DNA of 64,000 nucleotides from Butyrivibrio sp. XPD2002 (lineage in GTDB: Bacteria; Bacillota; Clostridia; Lachnospirales; Lachnospiraceae). Positions 51,026-60,558 of this stretch are shown here, piece after piece; position 1 is the stretch's first letter, and the number at the start of each line of letters is the position of its first letter. The DNA is taken from contig NZ_AUIY01000008.1 in NCBI RefSeq assembly GCF_000423945.1, positions 142,550 to 206,549 of the forward strand, given 5' to 3'. Under the pieces are notes generated by a model. It was not told where the DNA came from, did no database searches, and saw nothing but the letters and a program-made list of their open reading frames with translations. Made by a program: the position numbers and the translations under genes.

Positions 51026-51790
51026 ATGAAAATCGAACGAGTTAATGATTCTCAGATTCGATGCACACTCACAAAGGAAGATTTAGCAAGCAGAGAGCTT
51101 AAGATCAGCGAGCTTGCATATGGAACAGATAAAGCTAAGGACCTGTTTCGCGATATGATGCAGCAGGCCAGCTACCAGTTCGGATTCGACGCGGAGGACA
51201 TTCCTCTTATGATCGAAGCTGTTCCGATCAATTCCGAGTGCATCGTTCTCATTATAACTAAAGTAGAAGATCCCGAGGAGCTTGACACACGCTTTGCCAA
51301 CTTCTCACCCGCACTTCAGAGCGAGATCACTGGCTCTGAGGATGATGATGAGTCTGAAGAAGACGTTATGGATCTTTTCCAGAAGCTCAAAAATGATACA
51401 GCTACAGATTCCGATATGATTGACAGGGTTCTTGGTAACAGCAAGCCTGCAAAGGCTAGACCTGCTGCTTCAGGAAGCACCGGTAAACCTGGTGTTGATC
51501 CCTTCTTCCTTTTCTCATTCGGATCAATGCATGACGTGATGGAGTTCTCATCACTTAATAAGGTAACTTTGTCCGTAAGGAATACTTTGTATAAAAATGA
51601 CTCAACCGGAAGGCTCTATCTGTTGATCCATCCTGATAATGAATCAGCTGCTAACCTTCAGAAGCTCTGCACTCTACTTTCCGAATATGGTAAGTCAGAG
51701 TCCTCAAGCTCCATCAGCGAGCAGTTCCTCAATGAGCACTACAGCGTGATCATTAAGGACGAGGCTATTCAGAAGCTTTCACAGATTTAA
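51026..51790 (+). CDS. mecA: Adaptor protein MecA
   Basis: It delivers substrates to the ClpC(P) protease. The 254-residue protein has the small N-terminal substrate-binding domain (MKIERVNDSQIRCTLTKEDL, then ELAYGTDKAKDLFRDMMQQA). After an acidic linker (about 105-150, DDDESEEDVMD) comes the C-terminal Clp-binding domain (FSFGSMHDVMEFSSLNKVTL, LYLLIHP, and the end FLNEHYSVIIKDEAIQKLSQ). In Bacillus it controls competence and sporulation factors; targets here are unknown. GGGAGGG upstream, strong terminator downstream, single gene. Confidence 0.93.
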   Translation: MKIERVNDSQIRCTLTKEDLASRELKISELAYGTDKAKDLFRDMMQQASYQFGFDAEDIPLMIEAVPINSECIVLIITKVEDPEELDTRFANFSPALQSEITGSEDDDESEEDVMDLFQKLKNDTATDSDMIDRVLGNSKPAKARPAASGSTGKPGVDPFFLFSFGSMHDVMEFSSLNKVTLSVRNTLYKNDSTGRLYLLIHPDNESAANLQKLCTLLSEYGKSESSSSISEQFLNEHYSVIIKDEAIQKLSQI

Positions 51791-51802
51791 TATGAACTAC
51801 TA

Positions 51803-51831
51803 AAACCGAGGTTTATGGCCTCGGTTTTTTA
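51803..51831 (+). terminator. Terminator after mecA
   Basis: AAACCGAGG-TTTATGG-CCTCGGTTT followed by TTTATTG. Confidence 0.9.
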
Positions 51832-51860
51832 TTGCTCTAATATGCATTTTTTCCTAAGTA

Positions 51861-51895
51861 AAAAGGCTCCGGAGATTTCTCTCCGAAGCCTTTCC
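51861..51895 (-). terminator. Terminator after nifJ
   Basis: The minus strand shows AAGGCTTCGGAGA and TCTCCGGAGCCTT arms followed by TTTACTTAGG, 90 bp past the nifJ stop. Confidence 0.75.
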
Positions 51896-51984
51896 AAAAT
51901 TTCATAATGTAGTTCTGCTCTCGCTTCGCTCGCCAGAACAAAGTAGTACACTAAGCTCGAAAAAACCGCGCTAAGTGATTACTT

Positions 51985-54900
51985 TTATTTAGAATAAAGA
52001 GTAACGAGCTTGTTCAGGTAGTCAAGACGCTCCTGAGCGTTCTCCTTAGACTTAGCATAGAGCTTCTGTGCTCTCTCAGGATTCTTGAGCTTAAGTGAAA
52101 GGTATCTAACCTCACCGTCAAGGAAGTCCTGATACTCCTCTGTAGGAGCCTTGCTGTCAAGTGAGAACTTCTGCTCTGCAGCAGGATTGAATCTGAACAT
52201 ATGCCAGTATCCTGTAGCAACTGCCTTCTTCTCTTCGTCCATAACCTTGTTCATGCCGGCCTTAAGACCCTGGTTGATACAAGGAGCATAAGCGATGATG
52301 AGTGAAGGTCCCGGATATGCCTCAGCCTCTGCGATTGCCTTAAGTGTCTGGTTCATATCAGCACCCATAGCGATCTGAGCAACGTATACATAACCATAGC
52401 TCATTGCGATAGAAGCAAGATCCTTCTGCTTGATCTCCTTACCGCCTGCAGCGAACTGTGCTACAGCACCTGTAGGAGTAGCCTTTGAAGACTGTCCACC
52501 TGTATTTGAGTAAACCTCAGTGTTAACAACGAGAACGTTTACATCCTTACCGGAAGCAAGTACGTGATCGAGACCACCGAATCCGATATCGAATGCCCAT
52601 CCGTCACCACCGAAGATCCACTGTGACTTCTTAGCTGCGAAGTCCTTATTCTTAAGAACATACTTAGCAGCATCTGAGCTGTCGCTTGCAAGTGCAGCTA
52701 CGAGCTCTTCTGTAGCAGCTGTGTTTGTAGCGCCGTTAGCAAATGTATCGAGATACTTCTGAGCAGCATCCTTAGCAGAACCGCCAGCAGCAACGATCTC
52801 TTCTACCTTTTCCTTAATAGCGTCACGGAGTGCGTTCTGTGCAAGAACCATACCGAAACCAAACTCAGCGTTATCCTCGAACAGGGAGTTATCCCATGCA
52901 GGACCCTGACCCTTTTCGTTTACTGTGTAAGGTGTTGAAGGTGAGGAGTTACCCCAGATTGATGTACATCCTGTAGCGTTAGCAACGTACATTCTGTCAC
53001 CAAAGAGCTGAGTAACAAGCTTAACATAAGGTGTCTCACCACAACCTGCGCAAGCGCCTGAGAACTCAAGGAGAGGCTGCTTGAACTGTGAACCTCTGAT
53101 TGTTGTCTCTTTAAGCTTCTCAACAACTTCTGTCTTAACAGGAGTCTTAACTGCATAGTCGAAGTACTTCTGCTCGTCCTTGTTCTCTGCGATAGCACCC
53201 ATCTTAAGTGTCTCGCCAGCCTTGTTACCTACGCAGACATTAGCGCAAGATCCGCAACCTGTACAATCAAGTGCAGAGATAACAACTGAGAACTTGTATC
53301 CGGGAACTCCGTTGAGATCCTTTGTCTGAAGTCCTTCAGGAGCCTTAGCAACTTCGTCGTCTGTAAGAGCAACTGTTCTGATTGCAGCGTGAGGACAAAC
53401 GAGTGAACAGAATCCACACTCTACGCACTTTGTAGCATCCCACTTCGGAACGTTAACTGCGATACCTCTCTTCTCGAATGCAGCAGATCCACTAGGTGTA
53501 GAACCGTCAACATAAGGAAGAAGGTCAGAAACCTTAAGAGTGTTACCTTCCTGAGAGTTAACCTTGGACTGGATATTGTTAACGAAATCTACAACGTCCT
53601 TACGATCGCCCTTAGCTTCTGTGAACTCAAGGCCTTCGTCCTTAGCATCCTTCCAGCTTTCAGGAATCTCTACCTTGATGAGGTTCTTCGGATCAGCACC
53701 TGCATCGATAGCATCCCAGTTCTTCTTAACGACATCTTCACCCTTACGGCCGTATGTCTTCTGAGCAGCATCCTTCATGAACTTGATTGCATCTTCTTCA
53801 GGAATGATCTTTGTGATGTTGAAGAATGCAGACTGAAGGATTGTGTTAATTCTTGTAGGACCCATACCTACTTCAACACCGATCTTAGAACCGTTCATGA
53901 TGTAGAAGTTGATCTTGTGGTCATACATGAACTTCTTAACCTGTCCGGGGATCTCAGCCTCAAGCTGATCTACTGTCCAAGGGCAGTTAAGAAGGAATGA
54001 TCCTCCATCAACAAGCTCCTGAACCATGTTGAACTTGCGGATGTATGAAGGATTGTGGCAAGCTACAAAGTTAGCCTTCTTGATGAGGTAAGTTGACTTG
54101 ATAGGAGTCTTACCAAATCTAAGGTGAGACATTGTAACACCACCTGACTTCTTAGAGTCATAATCAAAGTATGCCTGAGCATACATATCTGTGTTATCAC
54201 CAATGATCTTGATGGAGTTCTTGTTAGCACCAACAGTACCGTCAGCACCAAGACCCCAGAACTTACAGTTTGTTGTTCCCTCGGGAGTTGTAACAAGGGG
54301 AGCACCTGCATCAAGTGAAAGATGTGTTACATCATCATTGATACCGATTGTGAACTGTTCCTTATCTGTGTTGTTGAATACAGCAACGATCTGCTCAGGA
54401 GTTGTATCCTTAGAACCAAGACCGTAACGCCCGCACATAACAGGAACTGACTCAAACTTAGTGCCCTTAAGAGCTGCAATAACATCAAGAGCAAGAGGCT
54501 CACGGTAAGAACCGGGCTCCTTTGTTCTGTCAAGAACAGCGATTCTCTTAACGCTTGCAGGGATAGCGCTGGCAAGTGCCTTAGCATCGAAAGGACGATA
54601 AAGTCTAACCTTAACTACGCCGACCTTCTGGCCCTTGTTTGCAAGGTAGTCGATTGTCTCTTCGATTGTATCGTTTACAGAACCCATAGCGATGATGATT
54701 GTCTCAGCATCAGCAGCTCCGTAGTAGTTGAAGAGCTTGTAATCTGTTCCAAGCTTAGCATTAACCTTGTCCATGTACTTCTGAACAATTGCAGGAAGCT
54801 CATCATAACCAGTGTTGCAAGCTTCTCTTGCCTGGAAGAAGATATCAGGGTTCTGAGCTGAACCCATCTGACGAGGGTGATTCGGGTTAAGAGCGTTAGC

Positions 54901-55512
54901 CTTGAACTCGTCAATTGCCTCGTGATTTACCATCTCGTCGAGATCCTTGTAATCCCAAACCTCGATCTTCTGGATTTCGTGTGATGTACGGAAACCATCA
55001 AAGAAATTAATGAAAGGAAGTTTTCCCTCGATAGCAGCCATGTAAGATACAGGTGTAAGATCCATAACCTCCTGTACACTTGAGCTGCAGAGCATTGCTG
55101 CACCAGTCTGGCGGCATGCATAAACGTCAGAGTGATCGCCGAAGATGTTCAGCGCATGTGAAGCCACACAACGAGCTGATACATTGAATACACCGGGGAG
55201 TCTCTCACCTGCTACTTTGTAGATATCGGGGATCATAAGAAGAAGTCCCTGTGATGCAGTGTAAGTAGATGTAAGTGCACCTGCTACAAGAGATCCGTGT
55301 ACAGCACCTGCTGCACCTGCCTCGGACTGCATCTCTGTGATCTGTACTGTACGACCGAAGATGTTCTTCTTGCCGGCAGTAGCCCACTCATCAACATGCT
55401 CAGGCATAACTGATGAAGGTGTGATCGGGTACATGGCAGCAACTTCAGTGAATGCATATGAAGCATATGCAGCAGCTTCGTTACCGTCCATGGTTTTCAT
55501 GTTTCTTGCCAT
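51985..55512 (-). CDS. nifJ: Pyruvate:ferredoxin (flavodoxin) oxidoreductase
   Basis: It oxidises pyruvate to acetyl-CoA and CO2, reducing ferredoxin; a central step of anaerobic fermentation. The 1175-residue single chain has domain I (GNEAAAYASYAFTEVAAMYP, residues 10-29), domain II, the gamma part (GMGPTRINTILQ), and the two-cluster ferredoxin domain (CVECGFCSLVCPHAAIRTV near 690 and CTGCGSCANVCVGNKAGE near 745). Next are GACAGCGETPYVKLVTQLFG and the thiamine-diphosphate site GDGWAFDIGFGGLDHVLASG (about 980) with NTEVYSNTGGQSSKATPTG. A ferredoxin gene lies divergently 432 bp away and is the likely electron acceptor. Confidence 0.97.
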   Translation of the reverse strand: MARNMKTMDGNEAAAYASYAFTEVAAMYPITPSSVMPEHVDEWATAGKKNIFGRTVQITEMQSEAGAAGAVHGSLVAGALTSTYTASQGLLLMIPDIYKVAGERLPGVFNVSARCVASHALNIFGDHSDVYACRQTGAAMLCSSSVQEVMDLTPVSYMAAIEGKLPFINFFDGFRTSHEIQKIEVWDYKDLDEMVNHEAIDEFKANALNPNHPRQMGSAQNPDIFFQAREACNTGYDELPAIVQKYMDKVNAKLGTDYKLFNYYGAADAETIIIAMGSVNDTIEETIDYLANKGQKVGVVKVRLYRPFDAKALASAIPASVKRIAVLDRTKEPGSYREPLALDVIAALKGTKFESVPVMCGRYGLGSKDTTPEQIVAVFNNTDKEQFTIGINDDVTHLSLDAGAPLVTTPEGTTNCKFWGLGADGTVGANKNSIKIIGDNTDMYAQAYFDYDSKKSGGVTMSHLRFGKTPIKSTYLIKKANFVACHNPSYIRKFNMVQELVDGGSFLLNCPWTVDQLEAEIPGQVKKFMYDHKINFYIMNGSKIGVEVGMGPTRINTILQSAFFNITKIIPEEDAIKFMKDAAQKTYGRKGEDVVKKNWDAIDAGADPKNLIKVEIPESWKDAKDEGLEFTEAKGDRKDVVDFVNNIQSKVNSQEGNTLKVSDLLPYVDGSTPSGSAAFEKRGIAVNVPKWDATKCVECGFCSLVCPHAAIRTVALTDDEVAKAPEGLQTKDLNGVPGYKFSVVISALDCTGCGSCANVCVGNKAGETLKMGAIAENKDEQKYFDYAVKTPVKTEVVEKLKETTIRGSQFKQPLLEFSGACAGCGETPYVKLVTQLFGDRMYVANATGCTSIWGNSSPSTPYTVNEKGQGPAWDNSLFEDNAEFGFGMVLAQNALRDAIKEKVEEIVAAGGSAKDAAQKYLDTFANGATNTAATEELVAALASDSSDAAKYVLKNKDFAAKKSQWIFGGDGWAFDIGFGGLDHVLASGKDVNVLVVNTEVYSNTGGQSSKATPTGAVAQFAAGGKEIKQKDLASIAMSYGYVYVAQIAMGADMNQTLKAIAEAEAYPGPSLIIAYAPCINQGLKAGMNKVMDEEKKAVATGYWHMFRFNPAAEQKFSLDSKAPTEEYQDFLDGEVRYLSLKLKNPERAQKLYAKSKENAQERLDYLNKLVTLYSK

Positions 55513-55673
55513 TTCTATTCCTCCTACCTTAAATAATGTATTGTAACCATAGGGGCAAAGAAAAAAACCGGAATTCCTATGATTACTTTGACTTGGATTT
55601 CCAGGATAGGCATGTTAAGCTTTTACACACCTATGCCGTAAAACCGCTAATATGCGCACTACGCGCAATTTAA
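55513..55673 (-). promoter_or_regulatory. Long structured leader of nifJ
   Basis: The leader is about 150 bases. It holds TTGCGC-GTA-GTGCGCA and GGCAT...ATGCC hairpins and a CCGGTTTTTTTC tract roughly 45 bp before the start. The composition allows attenuation or 5' stabilisation; no known riboswitch is recognised. Confidence 0.4.
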
Positions 55674-55702
55674 ATTCTAACATTGTGATTATTCAAAGTC
55701 AA
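55674..55702 (-). promoter_or_regulatory. Promoter of nifJ
   Basis: Minus strand TTGACT (55697-55702), 17-bp spacer, TAGAAT (55674-55679). Confidence 0.85.
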
Positions 55703-55944
55703 CGCAAATACGGCATTTCCACGCTTTAGCATTGATAATTTTTCTAAACAAAATAACGAAAATATAAAAAAAATAAATCTTTTATAAACAACCTTTTTAT
55801 AGATAAAAGTTATCGTTAAATTGCTTGCGAAAAAGAAACAATTATATTATCATATCTTTTGTAGTAGGTAATATGGATTGGTAACGGCTAATACCGATCA
55901 TCTCACATATTACTAACTTTTATTTCAGGAAGGAGATTTTTGAT
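55703..55944 (+). other. AT-rich region upstream of the ferredoxin gene
   Basis: A very AT-rich stretch (55740-55860) contains a TTGCTT/TATTAT pair with an 18-bp spacer near 55820-55850 that may be the ferredoxin promoter. GGAAGGAG precedes the ferredoxin ATG. No gene is seen. Confidence 0.45.
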
Positions 55945-56115
55945 ATGGCATACGTTATTAGTGATTCTTGCATCAGCTGCGGATCATGTGCAGGTCAGTG
56001 CCCTGTATCTGCTATTTCTCAGGGAGACTCACAGTTCAACATCGATCCTGATACATGCATCGACTGCGGTTCTTGCGCAGCTCAGTGCCCTGTTTCAGCT
56101 ATCTCTCAGGGCTAA
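55945..56115 (+). CDS. 2[4Fe-4S] ferredoxin
   Basis: The 56-residue clostridial-type ferredoxin carries low-potential electrons, most likely from the divergent nifJ product to hydrogenase or Rnf-type enzymes. Two symmetric halves each hold a CxxCxxCxxxCP cluster motif: CISCGSCAGQCPVSAISQG (about 9-27) and CIDCGSCAAQCPVSAISQG (about 38-56). The start MAYVISDS has AGGAAGGAG upstream. Length is standard and the near-identity of the two halves is typical. A strong terminator follows. Confidence 0.95.
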   Translation: MAYVISDSCISCGSCAGQCPVSAISQGDSQFNIDPDTCIDCGSCAAQCPVSAISQG

Positions 56116-56142
56116 TTGCACAATTGCAAATGAAAACAAGAA

Positions 56143-56174
56143 ACTCCGAAGCGAAAGCTCCGGAGTTTTTTATT
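56143..56174 (+). terminator. Terminator after the ferredoxin gene
   Basis: ACTCCGAAGC-GAAA-GCTCCGGAGT followed by TTTTTATT. Confidence 0.88.
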
Positions 56175-56210
56175 ACCCTCATCCGTCACGAAGTGACGGA
56201 TGAGGGGATA
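56173..56210. repeat. REP-like element, copy 4 (perfect palindrome)
   Basis: TACCCTCATCCGTCAC and GTGACGGATGAGGGG arms around GAA; it abuts the dnaB stop and the ferredoxin terminator. It lacks the CCTTCTCC stem of the copies at pth and mfd and may also act as the dnaB terminator. Confidence 0.75.
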
Positions 56211-57569
56211 TTATTCTATATTACTCTTCCTGGAAGGCTCTAAGTTCGCGAACTTCGTAAACTCAGGCAACCATGCCAGCTCAACGGTTCCAATCGGACC
56301 ATTTCTCTGTTTAGCAATAATGATCTCTGATACGCCCTTCCTGTCGGTATCCTTGTTATAGTAGTCATCACGATAGATGAACATAACCATATCCGCATCC
56401 TGCTCGATGGCTCCGGATTCACGAAGGTCTGACATCATAGGTCTGTGATCAGGTCTTGACTCAACCGCACGGGAGAGCTGTGACAGCGCCACAACCGGCA
56501 CATTCAGCTCACGGGCAAGAGCCTTAAGTGATCTTGAAATCTCTGATACCTCCTGCTGTCTTGACTCGGAGGAGCGCTTACCGCTACCACTCATCAGCTG
56601 CAGGTAGTCGATCATGATAATATGGAGATTGTGCTCCATCTTGAATTTTCTGCACTTAGACTGGAGCTCCTGGATTGATATACCCGGGGTGTCATCGATA
56701 ATAAGGTGAGACCTTCCGATAAGATCTGCACTCTCGATAAGATTTTCCCAGTCCATATCTGTCATGTTACCTGTTCTGATGTGCTGTGAATCAACGTGTG
56801 ACTCCATTGACATCAGACGGTTAACCAGCTGCTCCTTTGACATTTCCAGAGAGAAAACCGCAACGGTTTTATCCTGATGGAAAGCCATATGCTGCGCAAT
56901 ATTCAAAACAAACGCCGTCTTACCCATTGAAGGACGGGCCGCAATAAGAATAAGGTCAGAGGGCTGGAATCCAGCCGTTCTGTAATCCAGATCCGTAAAG
57001 CCTGTGGACAGACCAGTTACAGTTCCCTGCATCTTACTTGCCTGCTCGATCTTATTAAGGGCATTCATTACAACTTCACTGATAGGCACGAACTCACCGC
57101 TGTTACGAAGCTGTGTGATTCTGAAAATCTCCTTCTCAGTGTCAGTCATAAGATCCTGAAGATCCATGTTGTCGTTGTAGCAGTTGTTTATGATATCACC
57201 GCAGGAATGAATGAGCTCTCTAAGCTTACTCTTTTCATGAACAATCTCCGCATAGAACTTCACGTTAGCAGAAGTGGGCACGGCCTCAGCCATTCCCAGA
57301 ATGTAGTTCATATCATAAACCTGCGGAGGCGCATTCTTTTCCTTAAGATGATTCTGCAGAGTGATGCCGTCGACAGGTGTTCCCTCCTTGTGGAGCTCAA
57401 CCATGGCTTCGAATAGCATTCCCAGCTGTCTGTTATAAAAATCGTCACCGGTTATGATCTCGGATGCAATCTGAATCGCATCCTTATCTATGATCATGGC
57501 ACCAACCACCGACTGCTCAGCCTCAAGGCTGTTGGGCATGGTGCGCTGTATTACATTTTCTTCAGGCAT
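56211..57569 (-). CDS. dnaB: Replicative DNA helicase DnaB
   Basis: It unwinds DNA ahead of the replication fork as a hexamer. The 452-residue protein has the N-terminal DnaG-interacting domain (NSLEAEQSVVGAMIIDKDAI), a linker and a RecA-like core with Walker A AARPSMGKTAFVLNIA (about 210), VAVFSLEMSKEQLVNRLMS, Walker B IIMIDYLQLM (about 317) and the arginine-finger region SGAIEQDADMVMFIYRD. It is the last gene of gdpP-rplI-dnaB, starting one base after rplI ends, the standard Firmicute order. Confidence 0.97.
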   Translation of the reverse strand: MPEENVIQRTMPNSLEAEQSVVGAMIIDKDAIQIASEIITGDDFYNRQLGMLFEAMVELHKEGTPVDGITLQNHLKEKNAPPQVYDMNYILGMAEAVPTSANVKFYAEIVHEKSKLRELIHSCGDIINNCYNDNMDLQDLMTDTEKEIFRITQLRNSGEFVPISEVVMNALNKIEQASKMQGTVTGLSTGFTDLDYRTAGFQPSDLILIAARPSMGKTAFVLNIAQHMAFHQDKTVAVFSLEMSKEQLVNRLMSMESHVDSQHIRTGNMTDMDWENLIESADLIGRSHLIIDDTPGISIQELQSKCRKFKMEHNLHIIMIDYLQLMSGSGKRSSESRQQEVSEISRSLKALARELNVPVVALSQLSRAVESRPDHRPMMSDLRESGAIEQDADMVMFIYRDDYYNKDTDRKGVSEIIIAKQRNGPIGTVELAWLPEFTKFANLEPSRKSNIE

Positions 57570-57570
57570 A

Positions 57571-58017
57571 TCAAGCCTCCGTTACAGAAACCTTAAGTGT
57601 AGCAGTAACCTGTGGATGAAGCTTTACAGGAACCTCTGTTGTACCAAATGTACGGATGGGTTCAGGGAGCTGAATCTTTTTCTTATCGATATCAAATCCG
57701 CACTGTTTCTTAGCCTCTGTCGCAATCTCCTTGGAAGAAACTGAACCGAAAACTCTTCCGCCCTCACCTGCCTTCATGGTGAGACGAACAGTTGCCTTCT
57801 CGATCTCCTTTGCGTAATCCTGCATCTTCTCAAGAAGAGCCTGCGCATCGCGGGCATCCTTTGCCTTCTGATTTTTGAGATTTGTAAGATTTGCCTTTGT
57901 AGCCTCGACACCGAGCTTTTTAGGCAAAATGAAATTAGAAGCGTAACCGTCACTAACCTTGACTACGTCACCTTTTTTTCCAAGAGACTTAACGTCCTCC
58001 AACAATATAACTTCCAT
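57571..58017 (-). CDS. rplI: 50S ribosomal protein L9
   Basis: The 148-residue protein binds domain V of 23S rRNA. It has the N-terminal domain MEVILLEDVKSLGKKGDVVK with GYASNFILPKKLG, a long central helix and a C-terminal domain (MKAGEGGRVFGSVSSKEIA). Length and motifs are standard. It lies between gdpP and dnaB. Confidence 0.96.
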   Translation of the reverse strand: MEVILLEDVKSLGKKGDVVKVSDGYASNFILPKKLGVEATKANLTNLKNQKAKDARDAQALLEKMQDYAKEIEKATVRLTMKAGEGGRVFGSVSSKEIATEAKKQCGFDIDKKKIQLPEPIRTFGTTEVPVKLHPQVTATLKVSVTEA

Positions 58018-58058
58018 GAAAATACTCCTCCGTAATCTTTAAATATCAAATATTGAAA

Positions 58059-60110
58059 TTATGAGAGCTCTCCTGCCTCGATCATGCTATCAAGCGTGCT
58101 CTTCACCATATTGATAGCTTCTTCGTTACTAATGCCCTCAAACTGACATCCGGCAGAATTGATATGTCCGCCGCCGCCAAGCTTCTCCATTATTATCTGC
58201 ACGTTAACTTCATCAATAGATCGTGCACTTACATAGATCTGATTCTGATACTGGGTAAGCGTAAAGCTGGCCTTAACACCCTTGATGTTAAGAAGCTCGT
58301 TTGCAGCCTGCGCAGCCACAATCGTAGGGCTCTGAACCTCCTCAGTTGCACATACTGAAATAGCATAGGCACCGCGGTAAATCTCAGCCTGACCAACCGC
58401 ATCAGCCTTAGCCTTGTACTCAGTTGCATCCTCTCTAAAGAGCTTTCTTACGCGTGTAACATCCGCACCATTTCTTCTAAGGAAAGCTGCTGCCTCAAAG
58501 GTTCTGACACCTGCCTTGTTCATGAAATTGTTGGTATCTACAACAATTCCCGAATACATACTGTCAGCCTCTTCAGGTCTTATCTTAACTGTCTCGTCAA
58601 TATACTGCAGAATCTCTGAAACCATCTCGCAGGCACTTGATGCATAGGGCTCTACGTATGAAAGCGTAGCGTTCTCAATTACCTCAGCGCCCTGTCTGTG
58701 GTGATCCAGCACAACTATGGTCTTACAGAACTTAAGAAGCTCAGGACACTCAGTGATACTGGGCTTATTTACATCCACAACCACGAGAACAACGTTATTA
58801 CCTGCAATATCAATAGCCTGCTGATTGCTGATGATCATATCAGACTCGTATTCCGGATTATCCTTGAAAAGGTCAACCAGAGGCTTCATTGAATTAGTCA
58901 CATCATTTAAAACGATATGGCATCTTCTATCCAGAGTCTTGGCGATTCTGTAAATACCAACGGATGAACCAAAGCTGTCAACGTCGCCAAGTCTGTGACC
59001 CATAACGATAACGGTATCTTTTCCGTTTATGATCTCCTTAAGAGCATGAGCCTTAACTCTCGCCTTAACGCGGGTACTCTTCTCAACCTTCTGGCTCTTT
59101 CCTCCGAAGTACATGATCTCATCCGGAGTCTTAACAACAGCCTGGTCACCGCCTCTACCGAGAGCGACATCAATGGCATTTCTTGCAAACTCATAGTTCT
59201 GCGCATAGGAAAGACCGTCAAGACCAACGCCCACACTAAGTGTAACCGCCATCTCGTTACCGATGTTTACAGTCTTAACATCCTCAAGGATATCGAAGCG
59301 GACTTCCTTCAAGTATTGCGCTGACTTCTTAGGCATTACTACGAAGTACTTATCCTTCTCAATCTTCTTGGCAATACCATCGCAGGTTGCGATGTACTTA
59401 TTGATCTTTCTATCGATAAGCGCTGTGAGCAGAGATCTTCTGACTTCCTCTACGCTCTCCAAGGCCTCATCATAGTTATCGATGTAAATAAGACCTGCAG
59501 CAAGACTCTGGGAATCAACCTCGTTTATAGCCAGTTTTAATGCTGTCTCATCAAAGAGATAAACCGCTATAAGGTATCCCTCGTATCCATCAGACTCGAT
59601 AATGTCGCTGTTAAGAGCCATCTCCTCAAGGGATATCTTCTTCATCTTCAGAGTATAGAAATTACCCTCGAACTCGACATCCTGATGAGACTCCTCATCT
59701 CCTGTAGGGAATCTCTCCGGAGTGATAGTGGGAAAAAGCACAGAGATAGGCTTATGAAATCCCTTCTCCTGGTGCACAGCCTTCTCGAAGGCCGCATTAG
59801 TCCACACAATCTTACCGGTATCATCCAAAAGCGCATGGGGAAGATCCAGCTCCCTTAAGAGCCTTTTCTGAATCTGGCCATACTCAGTAGCAAAGCTGAC
59901 CAGCTCATTCATAATGATCGGCTTGTTGTAAAAATCAAGATACAAAACAGCCATGAAATATAAAGCAGCAAATGCCGCAACAATAAGCCCCGCAGTGAAA
60001 TCCACTGTAAAAACAGCAACCATCACGAGCGCAAGAAGTATTCCAAGATAAATAAAAATACGAAGAAATGTTTTCAGTTTCCCCTTTAACTTTATTCTAT
60101 TCTTCGGCAT
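58059..60110 (-). CDS. gdpP: Cyclic-di-AMP phosphodiesterase GdpP
   Basis: It hydrolyses c-di-AMP and so affects osmotic and cell-wall homeostasis. The start at 60108-60110 (MPKNRIKLKGKLKTFLRIFI) is preferred because GGAG lies nine bases before it. The 683-residue protein has two membrane helices (about 15-60), a PAS-like domain, a degenerate GGDEF domain (about 170-300), and DHH/DHHA1 catalytic domains with GHRLGDVDSFGSSVGIYRIA (about 370), VVLDHHRQG (about 447) and GGGGHINSAG (about 650). It is the first gene of the gdpP-rplI-dnaB operon. Confidence 0.95.
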   Translation of the reverse strand: MPKNRIKLKGKLKTFLRIFIYLGILLALVMVAVFTVDFTAGLIVAAFAALYFMAVLYLDFYNKPIIMNELVSFATEYGQIQKRLLRELDLPHALLDDTGKIVWTNAAFEKAVHQEKGFHKPISVLFPTITPERFPTGDEESHQDVEFEGNFYTLKMKKISLEEMALNSDIIESDGYEGYLIAVYLFDETALKLAINEVDSQSLAAGLIYIDNYDEALESVEEVRRSLLTALIDRKINKYIATCDGIAKKIEKDKYFVVMPKKSAQYLKEVRFDILEDVKTVNIGNEMAVTLSVGVGLDGLSYAQNYEFARNAIDVALGRGGDQAVVKTPDEIMYFGGKSQKVEKSTRVKARVKAHALKEIINGKDTVIVMGHRLGDVDSFGSSVGIYRIAKTLDRRCHIVLNDVTNSMKPLVDLFKDNPEYESDMIISNQQAIDIAGNNVVLVVVDVNKPSITECPELLKFCKTIVVLDHHRQGAEVIENATLSYVEPYASSACEMVSEILQYIDETVKIRPEEADSMYSGIVVDTNNFMNKAGVRTFEAAAFLRRNGADVTRVRKLFREDATEYKAKADAVGQAEIYRGAYAISVCATEEVQSPTIVAAQAANELLNIKGVKASFTLTQYQNQIYVSARSIDEVNVQIIMEKLGGGGHINSAGCQFEGISNEEAINMVKSTLDSMIEAGELS

Positions 60111-60197
60111 AACCTCTTTCTCCATCCATAATGCGATATCTCGCCTATATATACCATATAATAATAGCATAAATAAAAAGCTATATGAAGAAGTTAA

Positions 60198-60374
60198 TTA
60201 TTTCAGGAATTCCTCTATACCGTCCCAATCAAAGGGCATAGTATCCCAAGGATCAAAGCTGCAAATATAGTCAATGACAATATATATTTAAAACCCTTGG
60301 TATGATTTCTATTCATAATCCATCAGCCCCCTAAGCAGTTTATCGAAGTTCATCCCTTGGCCAATCGAATTCAT
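60198..60374 (-). pseudogene. Overlapping micro-frames: small membrane peptide locus, possibly frameshifted
   Basis: Three protein-like stretches are chained on the minus strand. A 21-codon frame (60309-60374) ends KLLRGLMDYE. Its end overlaps an ATG (60316) that opens a 33-codon frame with one membrane helix (YILSLTIFAALILGILCPLI), ending at 60215 and preceded by AGGGGG. In the next frame the sequence continues as PWDTMPFDWDGIEEFLK and stops at 60198. The last stretch looks strongly like a natural C-terminus, so a one-base shift near 60245-60255 would give a 39-residue membrane peptide. No family is recognised. Confidence 0.35.
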
Positions 60375-60490
60375 ACTAACCCAATATACCATAATAATTA
60401 TACGGAATAGCGTATATGCTGACAATTAAACCTTTATAAAACTATCGAGAATATTCTATATAGTCAGCCTCGAACAGGATATTTTGAGAT
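60375..60490. other. Intergenic region upstream of the micro-frames
   Basis: AT-rich with a TATAATTATTATGG tract on minus near 60385-60400. No clear -35 and no gene. Confidence 0.3.
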
Positions 60491-60531
60491 AAAAAAAGAC
60501 ACTTCTTAGAATTTCTTCTAAAAAGTGTCTC
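60491..60531 (-). terminator. Terminator of the rpsF-ssb-rpsR operon
   Basis: The minus strand shows AGACACTTTTTAGAA and TTCTAAGAAGTGTCT arms followed by TTTTTTATC. Confidence 0.9.
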
Positions 60532-60558
60532 TAAATAACTATTCAAATAGCAATGCTA

